Positions 1 through 7,613 are shown, numbered from the stretch's first letter. The stretch: 12,064 nt of DNA from an uncultured Corynebacterium sp. (GCA_915275065.1 CAJZGD010000052.1:1-12064), one strand, 5' to 3'. The notes: generated by a model from the letters alone, not told the origin. Program-made: numbers and translations.

Positions 1-82
1 CCTGCCGCAGCCGGGGGGTGGCGTCGTCGATATTGCCGAGGGGGGTGGCTGCGAGAATAATTCCGCGGGGTAAGGGGGTCAT
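1..82 (-). CDS. rsmI: 16S rRNA 2'-O-ribose methyltransferase RsmI, N-terminal fragment (runs off left edge)
   Basis: Only the first 27 codons are inside the window. RsmI methylates the 2'-O of C1402 in 16S rRNA using S-adenosylmethionine, in the cytosol. The visible N-terminus reads MTPLPRGIILAATPLGNIDD, which matches the opening strand and SAM-binding loop of the RsmI/tetrapyrrole-methylase fold (typically ...VATPIGNL.D.T.RA). The ATG at 82 is preceded by GAGGG, an acceptable ribosome binding site. The in-frame stop at 92-94 is the stop codon of the upstream transporter, and no other start codon lies between. The 9-base gap to that transporter suggests cotranscription. In Corynebacterium and Mycobacterium rsmI commonly sits beside pmt; here betP and a YkvI gene separate the two. 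The identification rests on a short motif, but the neighbourhood supports it. Confidence 0.85.
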   Translation of the reverse strand, partial: MTPLPRGIILAATPLGNIDDATPRLRQ

Positions 83-91
83 GCCCTCATG

Positions 92-1339
92 CTAGCTTTT
101 CGACGAATCCAGGCCCAATTCCTCTTTGACCTCCTCCTGCATGGTTTCGGCAATATCAGTATTTTCCACATTGGATTCGGTTTCGTACCGGGCCAGCCGC
201 CGACGCTGCTTCGAGCTAAACCGTTTGGTCGGATCAAGCTTGCGGCGCAGCAACTCGCGCATGTTTTCCCGGCGGGTAGATTCCTCCCGAATCTGGGAGA
301 ATGACCGCACCCACCCGACAAGGAACACGAGAAACAGCAGAACCCCCATGTAGCCCAGGATGGGAAAGAGGGTGGCAACCAGGGTTTTAAACCCTAGGAA
401 ACTCACGGCAAAGGCCACGAGCGAACTCACGACGAAAGCCGGGTAGAACCGGGTGGGATGCTTGGCGGTAATGCGTCTGCCAAAGGCGTAGAGCATGCCG
501 ATAACCGTGTTGAAAATCATGCCAAGGATAGCGATAGACATGCCGAAACCCAACCAGGGATGAATCTGGTTGACGATGGTGAGCATGGGCACATCGTCGG
601 CGGCCACCTGATCGGCCCGCAGGTACAGGGACCAGGTAGCAAAGGTGAGCATGAGCCCGAAAATAATGCCGCCGATCATGCCGCCCAGGCCGGCGGCGCG
701 GGGATCAGTGTTATTACCGCCAATGATGATGGCCATGGATGCGCCAATCATGAGGTTAAGGCCCACATAATTCATGGTGGCAATGCCCCAATGGGGCGCA
801 ACCGGGGTAATCGTGTGGGCGGCCTGGTCCAGAACCGAATAGTCGGCATGGCCGGTGCTGAGAACCCACACAACGGTGATGGTCATAAACACGATGATGA
901 GCGGCGTGATAGAGCCGATGACCTCGGTGACCTTATCAACGTCGAGAAGCCCAACGATGAGCGTAATGGCGAGCAGAATGAGGGCACCAACCCAGGTGGG
1001 AAAACCAAATTGCTGATTCAGGTTGGAGCCGGCACCGGCAAACATGACCGTGCCGGTGCAAAACAGGGTGATGAGCACCCCAAGATCCAGGAGCCTGGCC
1101 AACAGGGGGTAGCTGACCCGCCGGAGCACAGTGCCATGGTCGCCGGCAAGATAATAGCTGCCGAGCTGGACAACAACCAGCCCGCTGATAGCCATGATGA
1201 GAGAGGAAAGAGCGGCGGCAATAATGCCGACCTTGCCGTAGGAAACGAAGTATTGCAGCATCTCTTGGCCGGTGGCAAAACCGGCGCCGACGATGATGCC
1301 AATGAACGCCAAGACGATAGTGACAGTTCGCTTGAGCAT
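92..1339 (-). CDS. YkvI-family membrane transporter (APC superfamily-like), substrate unknown
   Basis: A 415-residue integral membrane protein with about ten hydrophobic segments between residues 5 and 345, followed by a charged cytoplasmic tail of about 70 residues rich in R, K and E. The N-terminal helix contains GIIVGAGFATGQE, the glycine-rich unwound-helix signature of the YkvI group (COG3949), a poorly characterised family related in fold to APC and sodium-coupled amine or amino-acid transporters. The substrate cannot be read from sequence. The ATG at 1339 is preceded by AGAAGG with 8 bases of spacing, a good ribosome binding site. The gene starts 16 bases after the betP stop and ends 9 bases before rsmI, so it is probably translated from a betP-ykvI-rsmI transcript. 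The partnership with betP hints at compatible-solute or amine uptake, but that is inference only. Confidence 0.82.
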   Translation of the reverse strand: MLKRTVTIVLAFIGIIVGAGFATGQEMLQYFVSYGKVGIIAAALSSLIMAISGLVVVQLGSYYLAGDHGTVLRRVSYPLLARLLDLGVLITLFCTGTVMFAGAGSNLNQQFGFPTWVGALILLAITLIVGLLDVDKVTEVIGSITPLIIVFMTITVVWVLSTGHADYSVLDQAAHTITPVAPHWGIATMNYVGLNLMIGASMAIIIGGNNTDPRAAGLGGMIGGIIFGLMLTFATWSLYLRADQVAADDVPMLTIVNQIHPWLGFGMSIAILGMIFNTVIGMLYAFGRRITAKHPTRFYPAFVVSSLVAFAVSFLGFKTLVATLFPILGYMGVLLFLVFLVGWVRSFSQIREESTRRENMRELLRRKLDPTKRFSSKQRRRLARYETESNVENTDIAETMQEEVKEELGLDSSKS

Positions 1340-1355
1340 TGGTAATGCCTTCTTT

Positions 1356-3116
1356 TTACTTCTTTACTGCTAGTTTCCGACTGGGCTGATGCCCATTTCG
1401 GTTGAGTACTAGCCTACGCACACCGCTGCCAGACTTCCGGTGCTTTTCTGCCTCCCGGTGGATGCGCCGCTCCCGGGCGAGACGGGCCGCGAAGCGCTGT
1501 TGCTCCCGGTAATCAAGATAAAGCTCATCGTTGCGGAGATCCTTAATGAGAGCGAACATCAGGATGAAAATCACAATGACGAACGGGGATGCGGCAACAA
1601 TGGTGATGTTTTGCAGATTCTTCAAAATATCGTCGCCGCCGGTAAGCAGCATGGTCATGCCGACAAGCGCCACGAGCACGCCCCACCCGGCGGTCACAAA
1701 CCGGTTAGCGTCGGTTTGCCCATGCTGGCTCATGGAGCCCATGACGGTCGACGCAGAGTCGGCGGAGGTGATGAAGAACAGCGCGAGCAGGGCCACGGCA
1801 ATCACGCCCCACACAACACCACCTGGCAAGGTGTGAAGCAGGTCAAAGAGTTGGCTTTGAGCGTTCCCCTCACCCCAAATGGATGCGCCCTGCTGTTCCA
1901 GGTGGATGGCGGTGCCGCCAAAAATGGCGAACCACACGAGACTCACCGCGGAGGGAACCAACATGACTCCGATAAAGAACTCCCGGATGGTACGGCCACG
2001 AGAAATGCGGGCTAAGAACATGCCGACGAACGGACTCCAGGAAATCCACCACGCCCAGTAGAAAATGGTCCAGCTGCTGAGCCATTCACTGGTGTTCACA
2101 CCGGGCGATTCGGCGGTGCGCCCAATCATTTCGAAGAAGTCGGACAGGTACGCCCCGAAGGCTTCGGGAAGCAAGTTCAAGATCGTCACGGTGGGCCCAA
2201 ACACGAAGACGATAATGCCCAAGATGGCTGCCAACACCATGTTGGCGTTGGAAACGTAACGAATACCATTGCCCACACCAGACATGGCGGACATGAGGTA
2301 GGCGAGGGTGAGGATAGACACGATCACCACGATGGTGCTCATGGAAGGATTCTTGACTATGCCCGCGGCGGTAAGACCAGCGCTAATCTGGGTTGCGCCA
2401 ATGCCGAGGGAACAAGCCGTGCCGAAAATGGTGGCGATAATGGCGAGAATGTCGATGACCCGACCAGACCAGCCCTTGGCGCCACGCTCACCAATGAGCG
2501 GGATAAAAGCAGAGCTGAGAAGTTGGCGGCGGCCCAGTCTAAAAGTGGAATAGGCGATGGCCAACCCGAAAATGCCGTAGACGGCCCAGGGGTGCAGGGT
2601 CCAGTGCAGCAAGGTGGAGCTCATGGCATCACCAATGTTTTTGGGCTCATGCCCGGGAATCCCCACACGATAATGGGTTAGCGGCTCGGTGACGCCATAA
2701 AACATGAGGCCAATGCCCATGCCGGCGGCAAACATCATGGCAATCCACGAGAAAGTGGAAAACTCCGGGGCCTCATCGTTGCGTCCCAGCTTGATATTAC
2801 CGAATTTACTCAAGGCCACAATGATGGCGAACGCCAAAAATATGGTGGTACATAAAACAAAGGCCCACCCGAAATTGGTGATGACAACCGAGAGGGCTTT
2901 TTGGGAAAAACTGGAAAAACCAGTGGGGTTCAGCAAACCCCAGAGCACGACAGATAGAACAATGACTACAGCCGGAATGGTGACCCGATAGTCAATTCCA
3001 ACATCGTCTTTTTCGCTCTCAAAGACGATTTTTGGCTCAGCTGGTACTTTTGCCGGTGGCGATTCCAGCATTTCCGCTAATTCTTGGGTAGCGGACACAT
3101 TTGTTGGTTTTTCCAT
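1356..3116 (-). CDS. betP: Glycine betaine transporter BetP (BCCT family)
   Basis: Sodium-coupled glycine betaine uptake in the cytoplasmic membrane, activated by hyperosmotic stress in C. glutamicum. The product is 586 residues (C. glutamicum BetP is 595). Visible BCCT landmarks are the glycine stretch AAGMGIGLMFYG (130-141), the TM4 aromatic box HWTLHPWAVY (171-180), the BCCT signature FYWAWWISWSPF (352-363) and the Na-site region FFITSADSAST (447-457). The basic C-terminal tail (from about 531) contains YREQQRFAARLARERR, nearly identical to the osmosensing tail of BetP. This argues for BetP over LcoP, EctP or BetT. The acidic N-terminal tail typical of BetP is also present. I chose the ATG at 3116. 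A TTG at 3164 would add 16 residues but has no ribosome binding site. The site before 3116 is also weak. The gene is divergent from pmt across an AT-rich spacer. Confidence 0.93.
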   Translation of the reverse strand: MEKPTNVSATQELAEMLESPPAKVPAEPKIVFESEKDDVGIDYRVTIPAVVIVLSVVLWGLLNPTGFSSFSQKALSVVITNFGWAFVLCTTIFLAFAIIVALSKFGNIKLGRNDEAPEFSTFSWIAMMFAAGMGIGLMFYGVTEPLTHYRVGIPGHEPKNIGDAMSSTLLHWTLHPWAVYGIFGLAIAYSTFRLGRRQLLSSAFIPLIGERGAKGWSGRVIDILAIIATIFGTACSLGIGATQISAGLTAAGIVKNPSMSTIVVIVSILTLAYLMSAMSGVGNGIRYVSNANMVLAAILGIIVFVFGPTVTILNLLPEAFGAYLSDFFEMIGRTAESPGVNTSEWLSSWTIFYWAWWISWSPFVGMFLARISRGRTIREFFIGVMLVPSAVSLVWFAIFGGTAIHLEQQGASIWGEGNAQSQLFDLLHTLPGGVVWGVIAVALLALFFITSADSASTVMGSMSQHGQTDANRFVTAGWGVLVALVGMTMLLTGGDDILKNLQNITIVAASPFVIVIFILMFALIKDLRNDELYLDYREQQRFAARLARERRIHREAEKHRKSGSGVRRLVLNRNGHQPSRKLAVKK

Positions 3117-3208
3117 AAAACTACCGTGCGGCAAAAATCCGCGGATATCAACACGATACCGCAATTTTAAGGAAAAAATAGGGGGTATACGCTGCGACTT
3201 TATCTAAA

Positions 3209-3223
3209 CGTTATTAATCGTTA
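3209..3223. repeat. Direct repeat CGTTA with 10-base period, candidate operator for betP
   Basis: The plus strand reads CGTTATTAATCGTTA, two copies of CGTTA exactly 10 bases apart (TAACG direct repeat on the betP-coding strand). It lies about 40 bases upstream of the candidate betP -10 hexamer. Tandem half-sites one helical turn apart are the usual form of OmpR/PhoB-class operators. betP of C. glutamicum is known to be controlled by the MtrA response regulator of that class, whose sites are loosely conserved direct repeats containing TAAC. The assignment to MtrA is inference. Confidence 0.35.
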
Positions 3224-3270
3224 AAGCACTGGGTAATGCCATTAAATCATAAAATCTACACCCCTGAAGA

Positions 3271-3290
3271 TCACAATATTATAACAATAT
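3271..3290. repeat. Direct repeat TCACAATAT / TAACAATAT with 11-base period
   Basis: Two 9-mers, TCACAATAT at 3271-3279 and TAACAATAT at 3282-3290, match at 8 of 9 positions with an 11-base period. They sit about 60 bases before the pmt start, so they could be an operator or overlap the pmt promoter. The inner part is also partly palindromic (ATATT...AATAT), so a dimer site cannot be excluded. Confidence 0.3.
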
Positions 3291-3348
3291 CGGGGCGGAG
3301 TTTTCTTAATAATGGAGAAGAAGACAAAAACCACCAGCACCACATAGA

Positions 3349-5001
3349 ATGGCACAAGTGATTTCCTTGACCAGCAACCTACGTCGCAAAGCTGCTCACA
3401 CCTCGGCGGATGAGCCACGTCCGCCAGTTGGTCGGTTCACCCGTCCCGCAACCCCGCCAGAGCCCCGCCGCATCGTCTGGACCAAATTCGACACCAACGC
3501 CACCCTCCTCATCGGCCTGTGGACCCTCATCACCCGCTTTGTCGGCCTCAACTCGGCCGTGGCGGACGGTACCCCGGTCTTCGACGAGAAACACTATGTG
3601 CCGCAAGCCTGGGACATGGTCAATAGTTGGGTCAACCCGCTCATCGGCGGCATCGAATCCAACCCCGGCTACGGACTAGTCGTCCACCCACCCCTGGCAA
3701 AACAAATCGAAGCCTACGGCGAACTAATATTCGGATACACCGCCCTCGGCTGGCGCATCATGGCAGCCCTCTTCGGCACAGCCACCGTGCTACTCATTAT
3801 GAATCTGGCCCGCCAACTCACCGGTTCTAGCGTTATTGCAGCCTTTGCCGGCATTTTGGCGCTCTTCGACGGTGTCCTGCTCATCACCTCTCGATTCGGC
3901 ATGCTCGACATCTTCCAAACCCTCTTCATTGTCGGCGCAGCCTACTGTCTAGCCCGCGACTATAACCAAATGCGTGTTCGACTCCACCAAGCGTGGCTCA
4001 CCGGTGGCCTCGGGACGCACCGCTTCGGCCCTCGCTTCGGATTCCGCTGGTGGCGGTTCGGCGCCGGCGTCTGCCTTGGCCTCGCGCTCTCAGTCAAATG
4101 GTCAGGCCTTTATTACATGGCGTTCTTCGGCATTATGACCGTGCTTTTCGACGTCTACCTTCGGCACCGCTACCAGGTGAAACAACCAATCCTCGGCGCC
4201 TTAGTGCGGGATACCATCGCCGCCTTCTGCTCCATCGTCATCCTCCCCATCGCCCTCTACGCCTGGAGCTGGCGCGCCTGGTTCACCTCTGAAACCTCCA
4301 TCTACCGGCACGTCGACACCTGGAAAGACGTGGCCCTCAATAACCACGATTTCGCCCCCGACTCCTGGGTATTCCGACTCCCCGAGGCCCTGGCCAGCTG
4401 GATTTATTATCACAAATCTGTTCTAGCATTCCACGCCAGCCTCACAACATCGGCCGGCCATGTTCACCCCTGGGACTCTAAACCATGGTCATGGCTGGTT
4501 TCCGGTCGCCCCATCCTCTACTACTCGGTCACTGACATTCACTGTGGGGAAAGCACCTGCCGACGCATGATCTATCTCTTTGGCACCCCAGCCATCTGGT
4601 GGCTCACCATCCCCATTATTCTCTGGTCACTCTGGCGTGTCATCATTCGAAAAGATTTACGACTCATCATCCCGCTGGTGAGCTTCGCCGCCGGCTTCCT
4701 CCCCTGGCTCGCTGCCTACGACCGCCAAATGTATTTCTTCTACGCCACCCCCCTCATCCCATTCACCATCATCATGATCGCCATTGGACTAGGTGAACTC
4801 ATCCCCCTAGGGAAACGACTCAACATCCCCGCAATCTTCCACAAAATCGGCGCCGAAACCACCACCGTTGGTGGCCTCATCGTCGCCATCTACCTTGGCC
4901 TCGTCGTCGCCATGTTTGTGTATTTCTCCCCGATCCTCTACGGCTACACCATCCCCGATGCTCTGTACGAGACCCTCATGTGGATTCCCAGTTGGCGGTA
5001 G
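3349..5001 (+). CDS. pmt: Polyprenyl-phosphate-mannose--protein mannosyltransferase (GT39)
   Basis: This multi-pass membrane enzyme transfers mannose from polyprenyl-phosphate-mannose to Ser/Thr of proteins being exported, as in C. glutamicum Pmt and M. tuberculosis Rv1002c. The 550-residue product has an N-terminal cytosolic stretch of about 45 residues, a first membrane helix, then FDEKHYVPQAWDM with the adjacent acidic pair D79-E80 that marks GT39 active sites. ESNPGYGLVVHPPLAK (103-118) and SSRFGMLDIFQT, read as SRFGMLDIF, follow as typical actinobacterial Pmt signatures. Several more hydrophobic segments run to the C-terminus, including YFFYATPLIPF. The ATG at 3349 lacks a clear ribosome binding site. 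A GGAG at 3314-3317 is too distant, an in-frame stop at 3310 rules out an earlier start, and GTG 3358 is an alternative. Codons end strongly in C. The gene converges with the zf-HC2 gene, leaving 6 bases between the two stops. Confidence 0.93.
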   Translation: MAQVISLTSNLRRKAAHTSADEPRPPVGRFTRPATPPEPRRIVWTKFDTNATLLIGLWTLITRFVGLNSAVADGTPVFDEKHYVPQAWDMVNSWVNPLIGGIESNPGYGLVVHPPLAKQIEAYGELIFGYTALGWRIMAALFGTATVLLIMNLARQLTGSSVIAAFAGILALFDGVLLITSRFGMLDIFQTLFIVGAAYCLARDYNQMRVRLHQAWLTGGLGTHRFGPRFGFRWWRFGAGVCLGLALSVKWSGLYYMAFFGIMTVLFDVYLRHRYQVKQPILGALVRDTIAAFCSIVILPIALYAWSWRAWFTSETSIYRHVDTWKDVALNNHDFAPDSWVFRLPEALASWIYYHKSVLAFHASLTTSAGHVHPWDSKPWSWLVSGRPILYYSVTDIHCGESTCRRMIYLFGTPAIWWLTIPIILWSLWRVIIRKDLRLIIPLVSFAAGFLPWLAAYDRQMYFFYATPLIPFTIIMIAIGLGELIPLGKRLNIPAIFHKIGAETTTVGGLIVAIYLGLVVAMFVYFSPILYGYTIPDALYETLMWIPSWR

Positions 5002-5007
5002 GCGTCG

Positions 5008-5655
5008 TCAAGCAACCGGCCGCGCCGACAACGCCTGCACTACCGCCCACCCTTTATCCAACAACCACAGCCACAACAACGCCACCACCGACGCAAACAA
5101 CAACCCGAGCTGGCCGGCCGCGGCCATGGTCATCGACCCCACCACCAGGTCCCGCACCCCCAGCCCAAAGCTGAACATAAACAACGCCCCATACACCGGC
5201 AACAACCCAGCAACCAGCCGGGTCTGCCACGCCACAAACACCACCCCAAACCCCAATGCGGATCGCATTGCCACGGTTTCCATCACTAATTGCAGAAACA
5301 CCGGATCGCTGTCCCCCGCTGGCAGCCGCAATAACGCCACCGCCCAGCCGCACCATGCCACCCCCAGCAGCACCAGGACCACTCGGCAGATTGCCACGCT
5401 CACCAGCCGACTCGCCGCCTGCCTCCGCCACACCGGCGCCACTCCGGCCATGATCTCTTCCGACAAATCGGGAATGTCTGACACCGATGTGTCGCTAAAC
5501 GCCAGGGTACGATTGAGCAGCGCCGCATTATCTAAAAACGACTGGCACTCCGCGCATTCCGCTACATGCGCATCCACTACATCGTCAGAAAGGGGCGACG
5601 GTTCCCCATCCAACCGCGCCGACAACGCCGCCTGCACCTGCTGACACTCGACCAC
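5008..5655 (-). CDS. zf-HC2 (anti-sigma-like) zinc-finger membrane protein
   Basis: The product is 215 residues from GTG at 5655, chosen because GGGGG lies just upstream. A TTG at 5667 would add four residues and has no ribosome binding site. The N-terminal region of about 45 residues is cytosolic and carries C4 followed by H30-x3-C34-x2-C37 (HVAECAEC), the ZAS/zf-HC2 zinc-binding pattern of anti-sigma factors. After a short linker come about four to five hydrophobic helices from residue 83 to the end, with no large extracellular sensor domain. Such proteins usually bind an ECF sigma factor, but none is encoded in this window. The gene is the last in the minus-strand series, beginning 33 bases after the doxX stop. 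It could be an orphan anti-sigma factor or a zinc-finger membrane protein with another partner; the sequence does not decide. Confidence 0.8.
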   Translation of the reverse strand: MVECQQVQAALSARLDGEPSPLSDDVVDAHVAECAECQSFLDNAALLNRTLAFSDTSVSDIPDLSEEIMAGVAPVWRRQAASRLVSVAICRVVLVLLGVAWCGWAVALLRLPAGDSDPVFLQLVMETVAMRSALGFGVVFVAWQTRLVAGLLPVYGALFMFSFGLGVRDLVVGSMTMAAAGQLGLLFASVVALLWLWLLDKGWAVVQALSARPVA

Positions 5656-5688
5656 AACAACCCCCAATCACTGGGTGCTTAGCCGCAC

Positions 5689-6099
5689 TCAGCCTTGACG
5701 ACTCAAAACCTCATCTATACTAGCCCGACCCGAGCCAAACACCACGATCAGCACCAAACCCACAATCAATAACAACACATACTCATACCCCCCACCGGCA
5801 ATGAAAAACCCGGCATTCATGTGCACCAAATAAAACGCCGCCACCATCAGCAACGCCAATACTCCCGCAACAATCGTGGTCAACAAGCCAACCGTCAAAA
5901 ACAATCCCCCCACGAATTCCGCGGTTGCCGCCAAATACGCCGACAATTGGGCCTGCGGCACCCCCCACGCCGCAAACTGCTGCCCCGTGGCGGTCAATCC
6001 TTGCACGAAAAACTTGTCAAACCCATGGGCCACAAAAATTATTCCCAGCACGAACCGGAATAACAGCAATGACCCATCCCGCACCGCCGGTTTATCCAC
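5689..6099 (-). CDS. DoxX family membrane protein
   Basis: A small (136-residue) four-helix membrane protein. The first helix contains RFVLGIIFVAHGFDKFF, the DoxX-family opening (R...G..F..HG..K). It is followed by LSAYLAATAEFVGGLFLTVG and two more hydrophobic segments, ending with a short polar tail. Members of the DoxX/SURF4-like family have been linked to thiosulfate:quinone oxidation and, in mycobacteria, to a membrane complex protecting against oxidative stress. The exact role here is not readable. It uses a GTG start with AGAGG five bases before it. That AGAGG overlaps the TAG stop of glpR, which ends only 8 bases upstream, so translation of the two is probably coupled. The zf-HC2 gene follows closely on the same strand. 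Confidence 0.85.
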   Translation of the reverse strand: MDKPAVRDGSLLLFRFVLGIIFVAHGFDKFFVQGLTATGQQFAAWGVPQAQLSAYLAATAEFVGGLFLTVGLLTTIVAGVLALLMVAAFYLVHMNAGFFIAGGGYEYVLLLIVGLVLIVVFGSGRASIDEVLSRQG

Positions 6100-6107
6100 A
6101 GATACCT

Positions 6108-7592
6108 CTACCCCACCCGTAACTTAATCACGTTATCGTACTGCGTGACTGGTTCCGGCTCAGGTTCGCTCTCCCCAGCCGACCGATTGGTCTCCACCAG
6201 TTCCAAACCAATAAAATCCGGCGAATCATCATCCGTTTCCAAAACCACGGCACCTGGCCGCCGCAACCGATGCGGAATGCCTAATTCCCGATCCATGCTA
6301 TTTCGTACTCCTGCCCGGGTCCGACGCAGTTGATGCACCCGCTTGTGCCGCAACCGCTCTTCGTCACGGACCTGCGCCCGCAACGCTATCAGATAAATAA
6401 TGGTTATCCCCAACGCAATCGCCGGGGCAGCCCACATCCAACCACCGATAAACCCAGCCGGAATAATAGTGACCACAACGGCAACTACCAGCCCTAACAC
6501 GGTTGACCGCCGCCGTTGATACCGATCGGCACTATGCTTCTTATCCGCCTCAGGATCGTAGCCGCCCCGACCACGCCGGGATTTGGCGAACTCGATTTCT
6601 TCCGGGGTAAGTTCATCGCTGTCGCTGATATTATCGTCGATATCTGCCGCAGTACGCTTTGCGACGCTCCGTTTTGCGGCAGATTTCTTCTCTTTTTTCT
6701 CCTTCTTGGTGGGCACATCCGGTACCACAGACAGGTTTGCGCCCCGGGCCCCGGTGGGATACAGGAGGTCTTCCGGGTCAAGGTAGGAATCGTCAATCTC
6801 ATAGGGACTGTCGGGATCGACCGGCTTCGACCCCACCTTCGCACTGGTGTTCGCGGCATGCACTGAGGCAACCGGGACCGATACGGCAGGTGCAGAAACC
6901 GCAGCGGCGGCCCGCATGGTTTCCGTGGTGGCATCAGCATTCGCGTCGGATTCGGCCTTGGCCTTCGCAGCCTTCGCCTGGGCATCGGCACCGGCCGCTG
7001 CCTTGCTTCGTGCTGCGGCTTTGGCCCGGGCAGCGGCCACTTTATCGTGATCGCTCTTGGCTTGGTCGGCCACGGTGTGATCGCTCTTGGCCGGGGTGGT
7101 TGCGGCGCGGGCAGCTTGAGCAGTACCAGATGCCTCAGAGGTGGTCGACGTGCGTGACGCAGCTGCGCCCGACTTCGACTTCGGTTGAGCCTGGGCTGGG
7201 CCTTGAGCTTGCGCAACAGCCTTCGAACCCTTGGTCGAATCCTTGGCGGCGGGTTGACGGTTCGGCGCAGCCATGGCCACGGTATCGTTGGCGGCCTTCG
7301 GCTTGTCGGAAATCAGCGGGCTGGTGATCTTCTTGAACGGCACGGTTGGGGTGTCCTCCACCCCAAACTCCGGTTGGTCGGCAATCAACTTCCGCTGCTG
7401 GGCATCAGCGGCAGCCACCTTAGGGCGCAACGCAGGCGGCCGTTGTGGCTTCCGGCCCCCCTCATGAATGACCCGGGTATCGTCAAAACCCTCCCCCACC
7501 TTGCTTATTGGCTTATGTTTGCGCAGCAAAAATGGCATGAGCACAAACAGCCACAACACAACGATCAAAATCCCTACAATGGTGGTGGTCAC
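6108..7592 (-). CDS. glpR: Divisome membrane protein GlpR (SepX/GlpR family), receptor of the gephyrin-like protein Glp
   Basis: The product is 494 residues. An N-terminal transmembrane helix at about 4-23 (TTIVGILIVVLWLFVLMPF) is followed by basic residues and a long cytosolic region. Residues 105-255 are low-complexity and Ala/Lys/Ser-rich. An acidic segment PYEIDDSYLDPEDLLYP lies at 263-279, then a KKEKKEKK patch. Two more hydrophobic segments follow at about 364-383 and 387-405, then a basic stretch and an acidic tail ending in DNVIKLRVG. This matches SepX (Streptomyces) and GlpR (C. glutamicum), septal proteins that help organise FtsZ. In C. glutamicum GlpR binds Glp. The GTG start at 7592 is preceded by GGAAGGGTGA. 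The glp gene lies one gene upstream and doxX 8 bases downstream. The linker looks expanded relative to what I recall of the family. The name rests on topology and neighbourhood. Confidence 0.8.
   Translation of the reverse strand: MTTTIVGILIVVLWLFVLMPFLLRKHKPISKVGEGFDDTRVIHEGGRKPQRPPALRPKVAAADAQQRKLIADQPEFGVEDTPTVPFKKITSPLISDKPKAANDTVAMAAPNRQPAAKDSTKGSKAVAQAQGPAQAQPKSKSGAAASRTSTTSEASGTAQAARAATTPAKSDHTVADQAKSDHDKVAAARAKAAARSKAAAGADAQAKAAKAKAESDANADATTETMRAAAAVSAPAVSVPVASVHAANTSAKVGSKPVDPDSPYEIDDSYLDPEDLLYPTGARGANLSVVPDVPTKKEKKEKKSAAKRSVAKRTAADIDDNISDSDELTPEEIEFAKSRRGRGGYDPEADKKHSADRYQRRRSTVLGLVVAVVVTIIPAGFIGGWMWAAPAIALGITIIYLIALRAQVRDEERLRHKRVHQLRRTRAGVRNSMDRELGIPHRLRRPGAVVLETDDDSPDFIGLELVETNRSAGESEPEPEPVTQYDNVIKLRVG
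7047..7090. repeat. 30-base-period tandem repeat inside glpR
   Basis: The 14-mer GTGATCGCTCTTGG occurs at 7047-7060 and again at 7077-7090, a period of exactly 30 bases. It encodes the repeated peptide AKSDH (residues 168-172 and 178-182) in the Ala/Lys-rich linker of GlpR. The period is a multiple of three, so gain or loss of a copy keeps the frame. This suggests that the linker grew by small duplications. Confidence 0.7.
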
Positions 7593-7613
7593 TACTCACC
7601 CTTCCTACCCTAT

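Larger units (their letters stand above)
3117..3348. promoter_or_regulatory. AT-rich divergent promoter region between betP and pmt
   Basis: This 232-base spacer is clearly richer in A and T than the genes on either side and must drive betP leftward and pmt rightward. On the minus strand a TANANT-type hexamer TAAAAT (3164-3169) would give a betP leader of about 40 bases. For pmt, the AT-rich stretch 3276-3290 could hold a -10 element, but I cannot single one out. No convincing -35 is visible on either side, which is usual for corynebacterial promoters. Two direct-repeat pairs with periods of 10 and 11 bases lie inside and are listed separately. Confidence 0.6.

Noticed and set aside
458..1345. 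Long plus-strand open frame of 295 codons opposite the YkvI gene
   Set aside because: Its translation is rich in G, N, H, D and E without hydrophobic cores or known motifs. The opposite strand encodes a clear membrane transporter with a good ribosome binding site.
3117..3164. TTG start at 3164 for betP, adding 16 residues
   Set aside because: No ribosome binding site, and the candidate -10 hexamer (3164-3169) would overlap it. ATG 3116 gives a typical BetP length.
4868..5644. Plus-strand open frame of 258 codons overlapping the 3' end of pmt and the zf-HC2 gene
   Set aside because: The product is T/N/A/P-rich low complexity caused by the C/A-rich strand. It overlaps two better-supported genes and has no ribosome binding site.
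7047..7090. Possible CRISPR-like or mobile repeat
   Set aside because: Only two copies, inside a coding low-complexity linker, with an in-frame 30-base period. Better explained as a small coding duplication.
6659..7327. Plus- and minus-strand alternative frames within glpR (222 and 240 codons)
   Set aside because: They arise from the repetitive Ala/Lys codons of glpR and have R/P-rich translations without family signatures.
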